Source: Hyphomonadaceae bacterium
GTDB lineage: Bacteria; Pseudomonadota; Alphaproteobacteria; Caulobacterales; Hyphomonadaceae
Reading direction: 5' to 3'
DNA length: 64,000 nt
NCBI GenBank assembly: GCA_024743315.1
Contig: JANSWU010000005.1
Location: 248,001 to 312,000 of the forward strand
The notes under the pieces were generated by a model. It did no database searches, was not told where the DNA came from, and was given only the letters and a program-made list of their open reading frames with translations. Of the stretch, positions 1-7,466 are shown in pieces. Positions within the stretch are counted from its first letter, which is position 1; each line of letters begins with the position of its first letter. The position numbers were made by a program, and so were the translations under genes.

Positions 1-269
1 GTCGTCGTCTCGACCCCGAACACATCAGGCCGGGTCGCCAGGAATTGGCCAAGCTTGATATAGGCCGGCCCAAGCTTTTCGAGCGCGGTGGCGAGCCTTT
101 GCCCCGGGCGGCCTTTGGCGCCGCCGCCGAACAGGCGCAGCGTCTTACCGGCAATCTTGGCCGGGACCGGCAGGCGGTCATGATATTCGCCCGGCAGAAT
201 CACATCATGACGGGCGAGCGCCGTGCCAGCACGCAAAAGCCGAGCATAGTCTGCAAGCGCCTTCAACAT
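1..269 (-). CDS. ubiB: UbiB family kinase-like ubiquinone biosynthesis protein (N-terminal part)
   Basis: The complement encodes about 89 residues starting at an ATG at 269 and running off the left edge. The segment LGPAYIKLGQFLATRPD matches the conserved KxGQ region of the UbiB/ABC1/ADCK atypical kinase family, which supports ubiquinone biosynthesis at the inner membrane through an ATPase-type activity. The catalytic half lies outside the window. The gene starts only three bases after the ubiE stop, so the two are almost certainly cotranscribed and perhaps translationally coupled. The ubiE-ubiB order is widely conserved in proteobacteria and supports the call. Confidence 0.88.
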   Translation of the reverse strand, partial: MLKALADYARLLRAGTALARHDVILPGEYHDRLPVPAKIAGKTLRLFGGGAKGRPGQRLATALEKLGPAYIKLGQFLATRPDVFGVETT

Positions 270-272
270 GGA

Positions 273-1058
273 TCAGATCGCCCAGCCAAAGTGCAGGGCC
301 GCAATGCCGCCCGAGAAATTCGTAACCGAGACATTCGAGAACCCAGCAGATTCGACCTCGGCCTTGAAAGCATCCTGGTCGGGGAATTGGCGAATGCTCT
401 CGACCAGGTATTGATAGCTATCGCGATCACCGGTGACCAGCTTGCCGACTTCCGGGATGACGTTGAAGCTGTACGTGTCATAGGCCTTTTGCAGCATTGG
501 CGCGGTCATCTGGCTGAATTCCAGCACCGCGACGCGGCCGCCCGGCTTCAGCACGCGGCGAAACTCTTTCAGGCCAGCGACGCGATCGGCAAAATTGCGA
601 ATGCCAAAGCTGATCGTCACCGCGTCGAAGCTGCGATCAGGGTAGGGCAAGGCGGTGCCATCGGCGCAAACCCAACTCAACCGGTCGCCCCATTTGGCAT
701 TGTCATCGCGGGCCTTGCCGGCTTCCAGCATGGCATCATTGATGTCGCAGACAATCGCGGTCGCTTTACGGCCGTCGCCGCGGCGTTTTCCGGCCGCATC
801 GGCCAAAGTCAGGAACGCGCGGGCGAGTTCGCCAGTCCCTCCCGCGACATCCAGATGCCGCTCGCCCGGCTGCGGGTTTACCCGGTTCATTGTGTCGTGT
901 TTCCAAAGGCGGTGAATGCCGGCCGACATGAAATCATTCATCACATCATATTTCGATGCGACCGAGCGGAAGACGCCTTTCACCCGGTCGACTTTCTCGT
1001 CCGGGCTAACCTGTTCAAATCCAAAAGAAACTGTGTCTTGCTCACTCATGAGGTTCAT
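273..1058 (-). CDS. ubiE: Demethylmenaquinol/2-methoxy-6-polyprenyl-1,4-benzoquinol methyltransferase
   Basis: A 261-residue class I SAM-dependent methyltransferase, normal in length for UbiE. SAM motif I is LDVAGGTGE at residues 69-77. The early FRSVASKYDVMND segment and the late ISFGIRNFADR segment are family signatures. It performs the C-methylation step in ubiquinone (and menaquinone) synthesis at the cytoplasmic face of the membrane. Met1 or Met4 could be the start; the longer form is given. It lies directly upstream of ubiB with a three-base gap. In many alphaproteobacteria mutM sits next to ubiE; here two extra genes and a palindrome-rich spacer separate them. Confidence 0.95.
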   Translation of the reverse strand: MNLMSEQDTVSFGFEQVSPDEKVDRVKGVFRSVASKYDVMNDFMSAGIHRLWKHDTMNRVNPQPGERHLDVAGGTGELARAFLTLADAAGKRRGDGRKATAIVCDINDAMLEAGKARDDNAKWGDRLSWVCADGTALPYPDRSFDAVTISFGIRNFADRVAGLKEFRRVLKPGGRVAVLEFSQMTAPMLQKAYDTYSFNVIPEVGKLVTGDRDSYQYLVESIRQFPDQDAFKAEVESAGFSNVSVTNFSGGIAALHFGWAI

Positions 1059-1141
1059 CTAAGCCGATAAGTCTTAAAGGGCTATGGTCGTGTGTGTCGC
1101 GGCGAGAACTGTAGGTTGCCTCCAACCACTATCGAGACGCT

Positions 1142-1418
1142 CTGCCCAGCTTGTCTGGGCAGCCCAGCACGGGATGTTTCCGCAAGATCGAGAGAGAATG
1201 GAGTACTCCCGATCTTTGCCGCGAGATCGGGTGCTGGACCCCACGGACAAGCCGTGAGGAGCGGTATAGTTGGCGTCTCAAGGTCCGACGATACCGGCGG
1301 GGGAAGAGAGAGCATACGCATCTCGTCCGCCTTGCCGATGCAAGTCGGCATCCATGGCGGCTGGCTGAGCAATGCAACACTCGATCTCAACCGCCATAGG
1401 TCCTGACATGCGTCAGGA
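1142..1418. repeat. Palindrome-rich intergenic element (REP-like)
   Basis: The 430-base gap between ubiE and the next gene holds no convincing gene but several perfect inverted repeats. CTGCCCAG pairs at 1142-1149/1155-1162. CCAGCAC/GTGCTGG at 1164-1170/1231-1237 encloses AAGATCG/CGATCTT at 1184-1190/1210-1216. CACGG/CCGTG pairs at 1242-1246/1252-1256, TGCCGA/TCGGCA at 1333-1338/1345-1350, and TCCTGAC/GTCAGGA at 1401-1407/1412-1418. None is followed by a T-run, so they do not look like ordinary terminators. GGCATCCATGG at 1347-1357 recurs (as one orientation of an element) in the 29.7 kb gap, which suggests a dispersed family. Function unknown. Confidence 0.6.
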
Positions 1419-1513
1419 ACACGGACGCGGACTTCAACTTAGCCGCCATCGCAATTCGACTTCCGCCCGATCGCGCCCTATTTCGCCCGCATTTGGTGTG
1501 TTCTATTCCCGGC

Positions 1514-2485
1514 ATGGGTGTGAGGACGAAGACGATAAAGCTGTTTAAAGCAATCCATCAGGATGCCCGGCATTGGCAGATCCTGGCGCTCTCCGGTCTG
1601 TTCTCTATCTCTCTCACCACCAGTGATTTCGGCGCCCGTCCCAAGGCGCTGCTGGCGGCGATTGTCGGCGCGATGTTTGCGCAAGTGGCCGGTACGGTTT
1701 GGGTCAATGCGCGCAAAGCCAAGCGCGATCCAGACTCCGGCAATTATTGGCGCGCTTCAACGCTACAGGCTGGATTCATCGGCTGGTTCGCCGGGTTCCA
1801 GTGGAAGTCAGCGCTGATCACATGCCTGTCTTTGTCCATTCTCCTGCGCGCCAATTCGCTCTGGTTCTGGCTCGCTGCCGGGTTCATCGGGATCACCGCT
1901 AAATTTCTGATCCGATATCGCGGCAAACACATTTTCAACCCGGCCTGTATTGGCATCGTGACCGTCAGCCTGATTGGCGGCAGCGCTGCCTGGGTGTCAC
2001 CTGGCCAATGGGGGCAGGCCCCGATCTTTGCCGCCTTTGCGATCGGTTTTGCGGCCCTCGTCTTGTCCAGCGCCAAGCGGCTCGATATCGCGCTTGGCTT
2101 CCTCGCAGGGTTCGCGGCGATGCTGTTCGGACGCGCCCTCTATCTTGGCGACCCGATGACGATCCCGATCCATCAGCTGCAATCAGGCGCGCTGCTGGTC
2201 TTTGCCTTTTTCATGATTACCGACCCGCGCTCGACTCCGGACTCGCGGATCGCGCGGCTGGTCTTTGCTTTCGCCGTCGCCGCCTTCGCCGCCTGGTTGG
2301 GCTGGGAATATCATATTCGCGGGGCCATGCTCTATGCCTTGGCGGGGCTCGCCATCCTGTCTCCAATCCTCGACCATTTGCTGCCGGCAAAACGGTTTGA
2401 ATGGACATCCACAAAGGGAAAACACCATGAACCTGAAACACCTCGCGGGGGCGTGCGCCCTCGGCCTCAGCTCGTTCGCTCTTAG
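1514..2485 (+). CDS. Orphan NQR2/RnfD-like membrane protein
   Basis: An integral membrane protein of about 323 residues with roughly eight to ten hydrophobic segments. The FNPACIGIV segment and the late SGALLVFAFFMITDPRSTP segment resemble the NqrB/RnfD/RnfE family, whose members carry electrons across the membrane in Na+-pumping NADH:quinone reductase and Rnf complexes. I do not see the SGAT-type motif used for covalent FMN attachment, and no other Rnf or Nqr subunit is nearby. A TTG at 1493 could extend it; the ATG at 1514 is preferred. The 3' end overlaps the signal-peptide codons of the DUF2330 gene by 59 bases in another frame, so the pair is probably cotranscribed. Its electron partner is unknown. 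Confidence 0.72.
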   Translation: MGVRTKTIKLFKAIHQDARHWQILALSGLFSISLTTSDFGARPKALLAAIVGAMFAQVAGTVWVNARKAKRDPDSGNYWRASTLQAGFIGWFAGFQWKSALITCLSLSILLRANSLWFWLAAGFIGITAKFLIRYRGKHIFNPACIGIVTVSLIGGSAAWVSPGQWGQAPIFAAFAIGFAALVLSSAKRLDIALGFLAGFAAMLFGRALYLGDPMTIPIHQLQSGALLVFAFFMITDPRSTPDSRIARLVFAFAVAAFAAWLGWEYHIRGAMLYALAGLAILSPILDHLLPAKRFEWTSTKGKHHEPETPRGGVRPRPQLVRS

Positions 2486-3824
2486 CGCGCCAGCGGCCTC
2501 GGCCTTTTGCGGTTTCTATGTCGCCAAAGCCGATACGGATCTCTTCAATGACGCCTCGAAAGTCGTGCTCGTGCGAGATGATGAGCGCACCGTGATCACC
2601 ATGGCGTCGGACTATCGCGGCGAGGTCAGCGAGTTCGCCATGGTCATCCCTGTGGTGGATATCCCGGAACGCGAACAGATCAATGTCGCCAATCCTGGCT
2701 TGGTCGATCATCTCGATGAGTATACGGCCCCGCGCCTGGTTGAATATTATGATGAGAATCCATGTGATCTCAGGCGCTATCGGATGGAAAGCGTCGCCAT
2801 GTCGGCACCGCCGGAAATGGCCATGATGGAAGATGCCGAGATGGCACCGGAAGATCTCGGCGTCACGATCGAGGCTGAATACGAGGTCGGGGAGTATGAC
2901 ATCCTGATCCTGTCGGCTGAAGAGAGCGATGGCCTGATCACCTGGCTGAACCAGGAGAATTATCGCATTCCGGACGGCGCGGAAGAGGTGGTTGGCGCTT
3001 ACCTGAAGCGCGGGATGAAATTCTTCGTCGCCAAAGTGAATCTCGAACGCCATGATGGCTCGGCTATGCTGCGCCCGATCCAGGTCGCTTATGAAGATGA
3101 GGATTTCATGTTGCCGATCCGGCTCGGCACCGTGAACGCAGACGGCAAGCAAGAGCTGTTCGTATTCGCGATCACGCGCCAGGGCCGGGTCGAAACGACC
3201 AATTACAAGACTGTGAAACTGCCTTCCAACATGGATGTGCCAATCTTCGTCAAAGACGAGTTTGGTGAGTTCTATAAAGCCATGTTCGAGCACCAGACCG
3301 AGAAAGAAAACGGTAAGGCCGTGTTTATGGAATATGCCTGGGACATGTCCTGGTGCGATCCCTGCGCAGCCAATCCATTATCGCGATCAGAGCTGCGCGA
3401 GCTGGGCGTGATGTGGCTCGATGAGGGCCCCGGCAATGATATTCAGCCGATGCCGCGCCCGGGGTTTGGCGGCCCGCAACCGGTCGATGCCTTCGTCACG
3501 CGTCTGCATGTGCGCTATGATGGTGAAACGTTTCCGGAAGACCTGAATTTCCAGGTCACGGGCGACCGTGAAAATTATCAGGGTCGCTATGTTTTGCGTC
3601 ACCCCTGGCGCGGCGACTACGGTCAGTGTGAAGCGGCCGGCGAATATGCTGAGCAATTGGTCGAACGCTGGGATGAAGAGGCGGAGAGCCTCGCCAAGCT
3701 GACCGGTTGGGAGCTGGATGAGATCAAACAGAAAATGGCCGATGGCGGTTTTTCCGCCAGCGCGGTTGGGGTGTCCAATCCGAAACCGAAGCGCAAATGG
3801 TGGCAGCGTCTCTGGGGGAATTAG
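2427..3824 (+). CDS. Secreted DUF2330 domain protein
   Basis: A 465-residue protein with a clear Sec signal peptide (residues 1-24, ending APAASA). The mature start FCGFYVAKADTDLFND and the following region rich in acidic residues and VVLVRD/FAMVIPV segments match DUF2330, a family of unknown function in envelope proteins. The start at 2427 follows AAAGGGA. A longer open frame from 2265 lies inside the upstream gene and would bury the signal peptide, so it is rejected. The C-terminus is basic (KPKRKWWQRLW). It pairs with the RnfD-like gene. Its stop TAG interlocks with the mutM stop on the other strand in a four-base overlap. Confidence 0.8.
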   Translation: MNLKHLAGACALGLSSFALSAPAASAFCGFYVAKADTDLFNDASKVVLVRDDERTVITMASDYRGEVSEFAMVIPVVDIPEREQINVANPGLVDHLDEYTAPRLVEYYDENPCDLRRYRMESVAMSAPPEMAMMEDAEMAPEDLGVTIEAEYEVGEYDILILSAEESDGLITWLNQENYRIPDGAEEVVGAYLKRGMKFFVAKVNLERHDGSAMLRPIQVAYEDEDFMLPIRLGTVNADGKQELFVFAITRQGRVETTNYKTVKLPSNMDVPIFVKDEFGEFYKAMFEHQTEKENGKAVFMEYAWDMSWCDPCAANPLSRSELRELGVMWLDEGPGNDIQPMPRPGFGGPQPVDAFVTRLHVRYDGETFPEDLNFQVTGDRENYQGRYVLRHPWRGDYGQCEAAGEYAEQLVERWDEEAESLAKLTGWELDEIKQKMADGGFSASAVGVSNPKPKRKWWQRLWGN

Positions 3825-4666
3825 CGCTGGCAGGAGCCACAGAAAAAGGTGGAGCGCCCGGATTGCACAATGCGTTTGATCGGGGCGCCGCAGCCTTTGC
3901 AGGGGGCGCCTTCGCGGTCATAGACATCGAACTGTTTCTGGAAATAGCCAAGCTCGCCGCTGGCGCTGGCAAAATCTGAAATCGACGATCCACCGGCGGC
4001 AATCGCTTCGGCGATGACCTCATTGATCGCCGGGGTGAGCCGCTCCGCCCGTTTGCCGGCCACAGACTGGGCTTTGCGACGCGGGCTGATGCCAGAGCGA
4101 TACAAAGCCTCACAGACATAGATATTGCCGAGCCCGGCAATCACCGCCTGGTCCAGCAAAGCCGCCTTGATCGGTGCCGCCTTGCCGCGCAAGGCACTGT
4201 TCAAATAGTCTGAGTTAAAATGATTGGAGAGCGGTTCCGGCCCGAGATGTTCAATCCTTGGATAGCGTGCGAGCTGATCGATCGGCCACAGCTCCATGAA
4301 GCCAAAACGGCGCGGATCATTATAGGTTACGGTCGCCCCGCCTTGCATGTGAAACACGACATGATCATGCGCCGGATTGGTACCTGGATCATGGTGGAAG
4401 TCCGCCGTCACTGCGCTGTTCACGGTGAACCGCCCGGACATGCCGAGATGCATGATCAGCGCTTCGCCGGTTGATAGCTCGGTGACCAGGAATTTTGCCC
4501 GGCGTCCCATCCGCGTGATCGTCGCGCCTTCGACGCGGGTCTGGAATTGGTCCGGAAATGGAAATCGCAAATCGGCCCGATTGACCTCTAACCGTTCGAT
4601 CACCTGACCTTCCATGGCAGGGGACAGACCACGGCGAACGGTCTCGACTTCGGGCAGTTCTGGCAT
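3821..4666 (-). CDS. mutM: Formamidopyrimidine-DNA glycosylase
   Basis: A 281-residue Fpg/MutM enzyme that excises 8-oxoguanine and FaPy lesions. The N-terminus MPELPEVETVRRGL supplies the catalytic Pro2 and Glu3; the conserved lysine is in GRRAKFLV. The H2TH region includes ALLDQAVIAGLGNIYVCEAL. The C-terminus carries the zinc finger C-x2-C-x16-C-x2-C and ends two residues after it, as usual. All key residues are intact. It converges on the DUF2330 gene with interlocked stops. Its upstream neighbour on the same strand is the TonB receptor, separated by a terminator, so it is likely expressed from its own promoter in 4667-4743. Confidence 0.97.
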   Translation of the reverse strand: MPELPEVETVRRGLSPAMEGQVIERLEVNRADLRFPFPDQFQTRVEGATITRMGRRAKFLVTELSTGEALIMHLGMSGRFTVNSAVTADFHHDPGTNPAHDHVVFHMQGGATVTYNDPRRFGFMELWPIDQLARYPRIEHLGPEPLSNHFNSDYLNSALRGKAAPIKAALLDQAVIAGLGNIYVCEALYRSGISPRRKAQSVAGKRAERLTPAINEVIAEAIAAGGSSISDFASASGELGYFQKQFDVYDREGAPCKGCGAPIKRIVQSGRSTFFCGSCQR

Positions 4667-4743
4667 GGCCGAGCAAGTAGGTCCCTTTCACGTCCGCGGC
4701 AAGCTTTGCTGCTGACAAGAAACGGCAGGAAGTGGCGAGACAT

Positions 4744-4770
4744 GAAAACGGGCAGATCGAAGTCTGCCCG
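4744..4770 (-). terminator. Rho-independent terminator of the TonB receptor gene
   Basis: Perfect 8-bp stem CGGGCAGA (4749-4756) / TCTGCCCG (4763-4770) with a 6-nt loop. Read on the minus strand it is followed by TTTTC, about 30 bases after the receptor's stop. Confidence 0.75.
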
Positions 4771-4799
4771 CCTCGTTGGTTTATCGTTTAGGCGGCTGC

Positions 4800-7313
4800 C
4801 TATTCGCCAAACTTATAATTCAGACGCACACCGATCGCACGCGGCGCGCCAAGCGTGGCATAATGGGTCCGGACCGTGACCGGATCTCCATTAACGTCGG
4901 AGACAATCTGATTGCTCAGCGGCGTGCCAACAAATCCGGTCTCGATATACTCATCGAACAGATTGTTGACATAGAGCGACGCCGACCAATTGCCGGCATC
5001 ATAGGTGCCGGAAACATTGGCCACACCGAAGGAATCCAGAGTCACGGACGATCCGCGACCGCCGGTTCGGGTCAGCACGTCACCTTGCCAAGCATATCCC
5101 CCATTGAAGATGAGATCATTGCCATTGCTGAGCGGCATCGTGTAATCGGCAAAGACCGAGAATTGCGTCTCCGGCGAGCCCGGCAGGCGGTCGCCGGCAA
5201 GACCATCTTCGAACGCTGTGCCGAACCCAGGCGGGGTGATCGTCCGGACCAGGAAGGGCACATCTTCGGTCAATTCCGTTTCCGTGTGCGAGAACGCCCC
5301 ACGGACATTGAAATCATCCGTCACCGCCCAGGAGCCCTGAAGCTCGATCCCGGTGGATTCAGCGCCGGCGGCGTTGATTGTGATCGGGATATTCGCATTC
5401 ACTGTGGCGGAATCGACTTGCGGATCCGTCCATTCGACAAAGAAGATCGCGCCATTCAAGGTCAAAGCCCCATCGAGCCAGGTGGTCTTGGCGCCAATCT
5501 CGTAATTGGTCGTCTGATCTGGGCCGTATTGGCGTTCATCGAACTGGGCAATATCGCCCGGGTTTGGACCAAATTGCTGACCGGGCGCGAGTGCACATGA
5601 GCCTTGGGTGGCGTTCGGATCGAAATCCGGACAGGGGCCTAGCCCGTTAGAATTGCCGATCCGATAGCCCTCACTGATGGTGAAGTAGCCAAGCAGGTCT
5701 GGATTGAACTGATACGAGGCGTTGAACTTGTAGAGGAAGCCATCATCGGCTTGCCCAAGATCCGGATCGAAGGGTTGCGCGGCAATCTCATCAAGGCTGC
5801 TTGGCACGAAGCCAAGATCAAACAGCGGGAAGTCGACCGCGCTGAATTCTTTCAGCTCATAATCATAATACCGCGCGCCAACCGTAACGGTCAGGCGGTC
5901 GGTCAGATCATACCCGACCTCGCCGAAGATCGCCGACTCAGTGAGCTCACTGTTGCTCTGCGAAAAATATTCGAGGTCGTCGGGACGATCGACCAGGAAG
6001 GTGAAGCCGAGCTCATTGATCGCATAGGTGTCATAGTTCGGTGTGAACTCTGAAGACGATCCCACGGATTCATTTTGCGAGTAAAAACCGCCGACAATCC
6101 ATTGCAGTGGACCAGTTGAGCTCGAGACTAGCCTGACCTCTTGAGTGAACGTTTCCTCTTCGCCAACTTCCCGCGTGAGCGATGCGAAGGCCGGGAACAG
6201 CTCGTAAGAATACTCCAATGAAATCAAAAGATCGTTCTGATCCCGCTGGCCATCATCCTCGAAGGTCGAATAGCCGGTCGCAGAGGTCAGCTCGGCAAAG
6301 CCGAGATCGGCGGTGACTTCCAAAGCGATCAGGTCATTGGTGATCTCGTTCGGCTCGGCAATGCGTTTGGCATTGTCAAACGCGCCGGCGCGGAAGATCT
6401 CCGGACCTGCGCCCGGATAGACGGCGCGCTGCGAGGAAATCCGGCGGCCGCCAATATCGACTTGCTGATAATAATAGGTCAGCGTGCCATCAAGCCAGTC
6501 CGTCGGCGTCCAGCGGGCCGCGATCCGGCCTGACACGGCCTCTTCTGAATCGACATCATTGGCGCTGCGCAGATTGGCCGCCACGTCTGCCGGATCGGAA
6601 AAGTCCGGATCAGGATTGGAAACGCCAGGATCGATCAGCAAAAACGGCTGGTCGACAAAGCCGGTATCATTCAGGAAGTCTAGCGAGCCGCGGATCGCGA
6701 ACGTGTCGCTGAATTGCTTGTTGAAAGTAAACCCGATGTCCGACGAAATGTCATCGGCCTCGGAGTATTGATAGGCTTCGGCCCGCACTTCGAACGTATC
6801 GGCGTCAAAGTCCGGACGTTTTGGAATATAGCGGATCGCTCCGGCCAGGGTGCCCGCCCCATACAGTGTGCCTTGCGGCCCGAGCAGGACTTCGACCCGT
6901 TCAATGTCATTGAGCTTCAAGTCAATGAAAAGCGGGATCTCGCCGAGATAGGTGGCGACGGTACCGCCGCCATCATTATTGCCGTCGCCCGATCCGATCG
7001 GATTGGCATTCAGGCCGCGAACGACAATCGGGTTGCCTTGCCGGCCACCTCGGTCGACGACATTGATGCCGGGCACATAAGCCAGCGTATCGGCAAGCTC
7101 GGTGAAGCCTTGCTTTTCAATTTGGTCAGAACTGACCGCGGCGATGTTGAGGGGGACATCCTGGACGCTCTCGGCGCGCCGGGTTGCGGTGATAATGACT
7201 GTTTCCTGACGCGCTTCAGTTTCCTCTTCAGTGCCTGAATCTTGCGCCATCGCAGGCACAGTCAATGACAGTGCGAGCACAGCGCTCGCACTGGTCAAGA
7301 GATGTGATTTCAT
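4800..7313 (-). CDS. TonB-dependent outer-membrane receptor
   Basis: An 837-residue outer-membrane receptor. A signal peptide ends at PAMAQ near residue 24. A TonB-box-like segment (ETVIITATRR) follows, then a plug domain to roughly residue 170 with the typical RVEVLLGPQGTLYGAGTLAGAIRYI block, then a 22-strand-type barrel. The C-terminus INYKFGE-like (RLNYKFGE) is the usual final strand without a terminal Phe. Substrate cannot be read from the sequence; the family in Caulobacterales takes up many carbohydrates and chelates. It is divergent from a TPR-sulfotransferase gene across a 153-base spacer that has two GTTGTAAC copies, so the two may share regulation. Confidence 0.93.
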   Translation of the reverse strand: MKSHLLTSASAVLALSLTVPAMAQDSGTEEETEARQETVIITATRRAESVQDVPLNIAAVSSDQIEKQGFTELADTLAYVPGINVVDRGGRQGNPIVVRGLNANPIGSGDGNNDGGGTVATYLGEIPLFIDLKLNDIERVEVLLGPQGTLYGAGTLAGAIRYIPKRPDFDADTFEVRAEAYQYSEADDISSDIGFTFNKQFSDTFAIRGSLDFLNDTGFVDQPFLLIDPGVSNPDPDFSDPADVAANLRSANDVDSEEAVSGRIAARWTPTDWLDGTLTYYYQQVDIGGRRISSQRAVYPGAGPEIFRAGAFDNAKRIAEPNEITNDLIALEVTADLGFAELTSATGYSTFEDDGQRDQNDLLISLEYSYELFPAFASLTREVGEEETFTQEVRLVSSSTGPLQWIVGGFYSQNESVGSSSEFTPNYDTYAINELGFTFLVDRPDDLEYFSQSNSELTESAIFGEVGYDLTDRLTVTVGARYYDYELKEFSAVDFPLFDLGFVPSSLDEIAAQPFDPDLGQADDGFLYKFNASYQFNPDLLGYFTISEGYRIGNSNGLGPCPDFDPNATQGSCALAPGQQFGPNPGDIAQFDERQYGPDQTTNYEIGAKTTWLDGALTLNGAIFFVEWTDPQVDSATVNANIPITINAAGAESTGIELQGSWAVTDDFNVRGAFSHTETELTEDVPFLVRTITPPGFGTAFEDGLAGDRLPGSPETQFSVFADYTMPLSNGNDLIFNGGYAWQGDVLTRTGGRGSSVTLDSFGVANVSGTYDAGNWSASLYVNNLFDEYIETGFVGTPLSNQIVSDVNGDPVTVRTHYATLGAPRAIGVRLNYKFGE

Positions 7314-7391
7314 ACTTCGTCTCCATCACTCTCCCCTAGATTTTGTACTCACTTGTCTTGCATGAAACAGAGTGCCGGCTAGGTTGGTCAA

Positions 7392-7436
7392 GTTACGGTT
7401 GTAACCGAGCGGCAATTGAATCGATTGCGTTGTAAC
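7392..7436. promoter_or_regulatory. Repeated GTTGTAAC sites between divergent genes
   Basis: GTTGTAAC occurs at 7398-7405 and 7429-7436, 31 bases apart (about three helical turns). The first copy is also the right arm of an inverted repeat GTTAC-GGTT-GTAAC (7392-7405). The position between the receptor and sulfotransferase starts suggests an operator; the binding protein is unknown. Confidence 0.35.
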
Positions 7437-7466
7437 TGGGCAACATTTGCGCGAAGTGGATAATTC

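Noticed and set aside
45-1070. 341-residue open frame opposite ubiE and ubiB
   Set aside because: It runs antisense to two well-supported genes and shows no recognisable domain; typical of GC-rich shadow frames.
1082-1406. Short frames in the palindromic gap
   Set aside because: Four overlapping frames on both strands arise from the inverted repeats; none has a ribosome-binding site or family-like sequence.
2217-3293. 358-residue frame opposite the DUF2330 gene
   Set aside because: Antisense to a gene with a signal peptide, ribosome-binding site and family match; its protein is His/Arg-rich shadow sequence.
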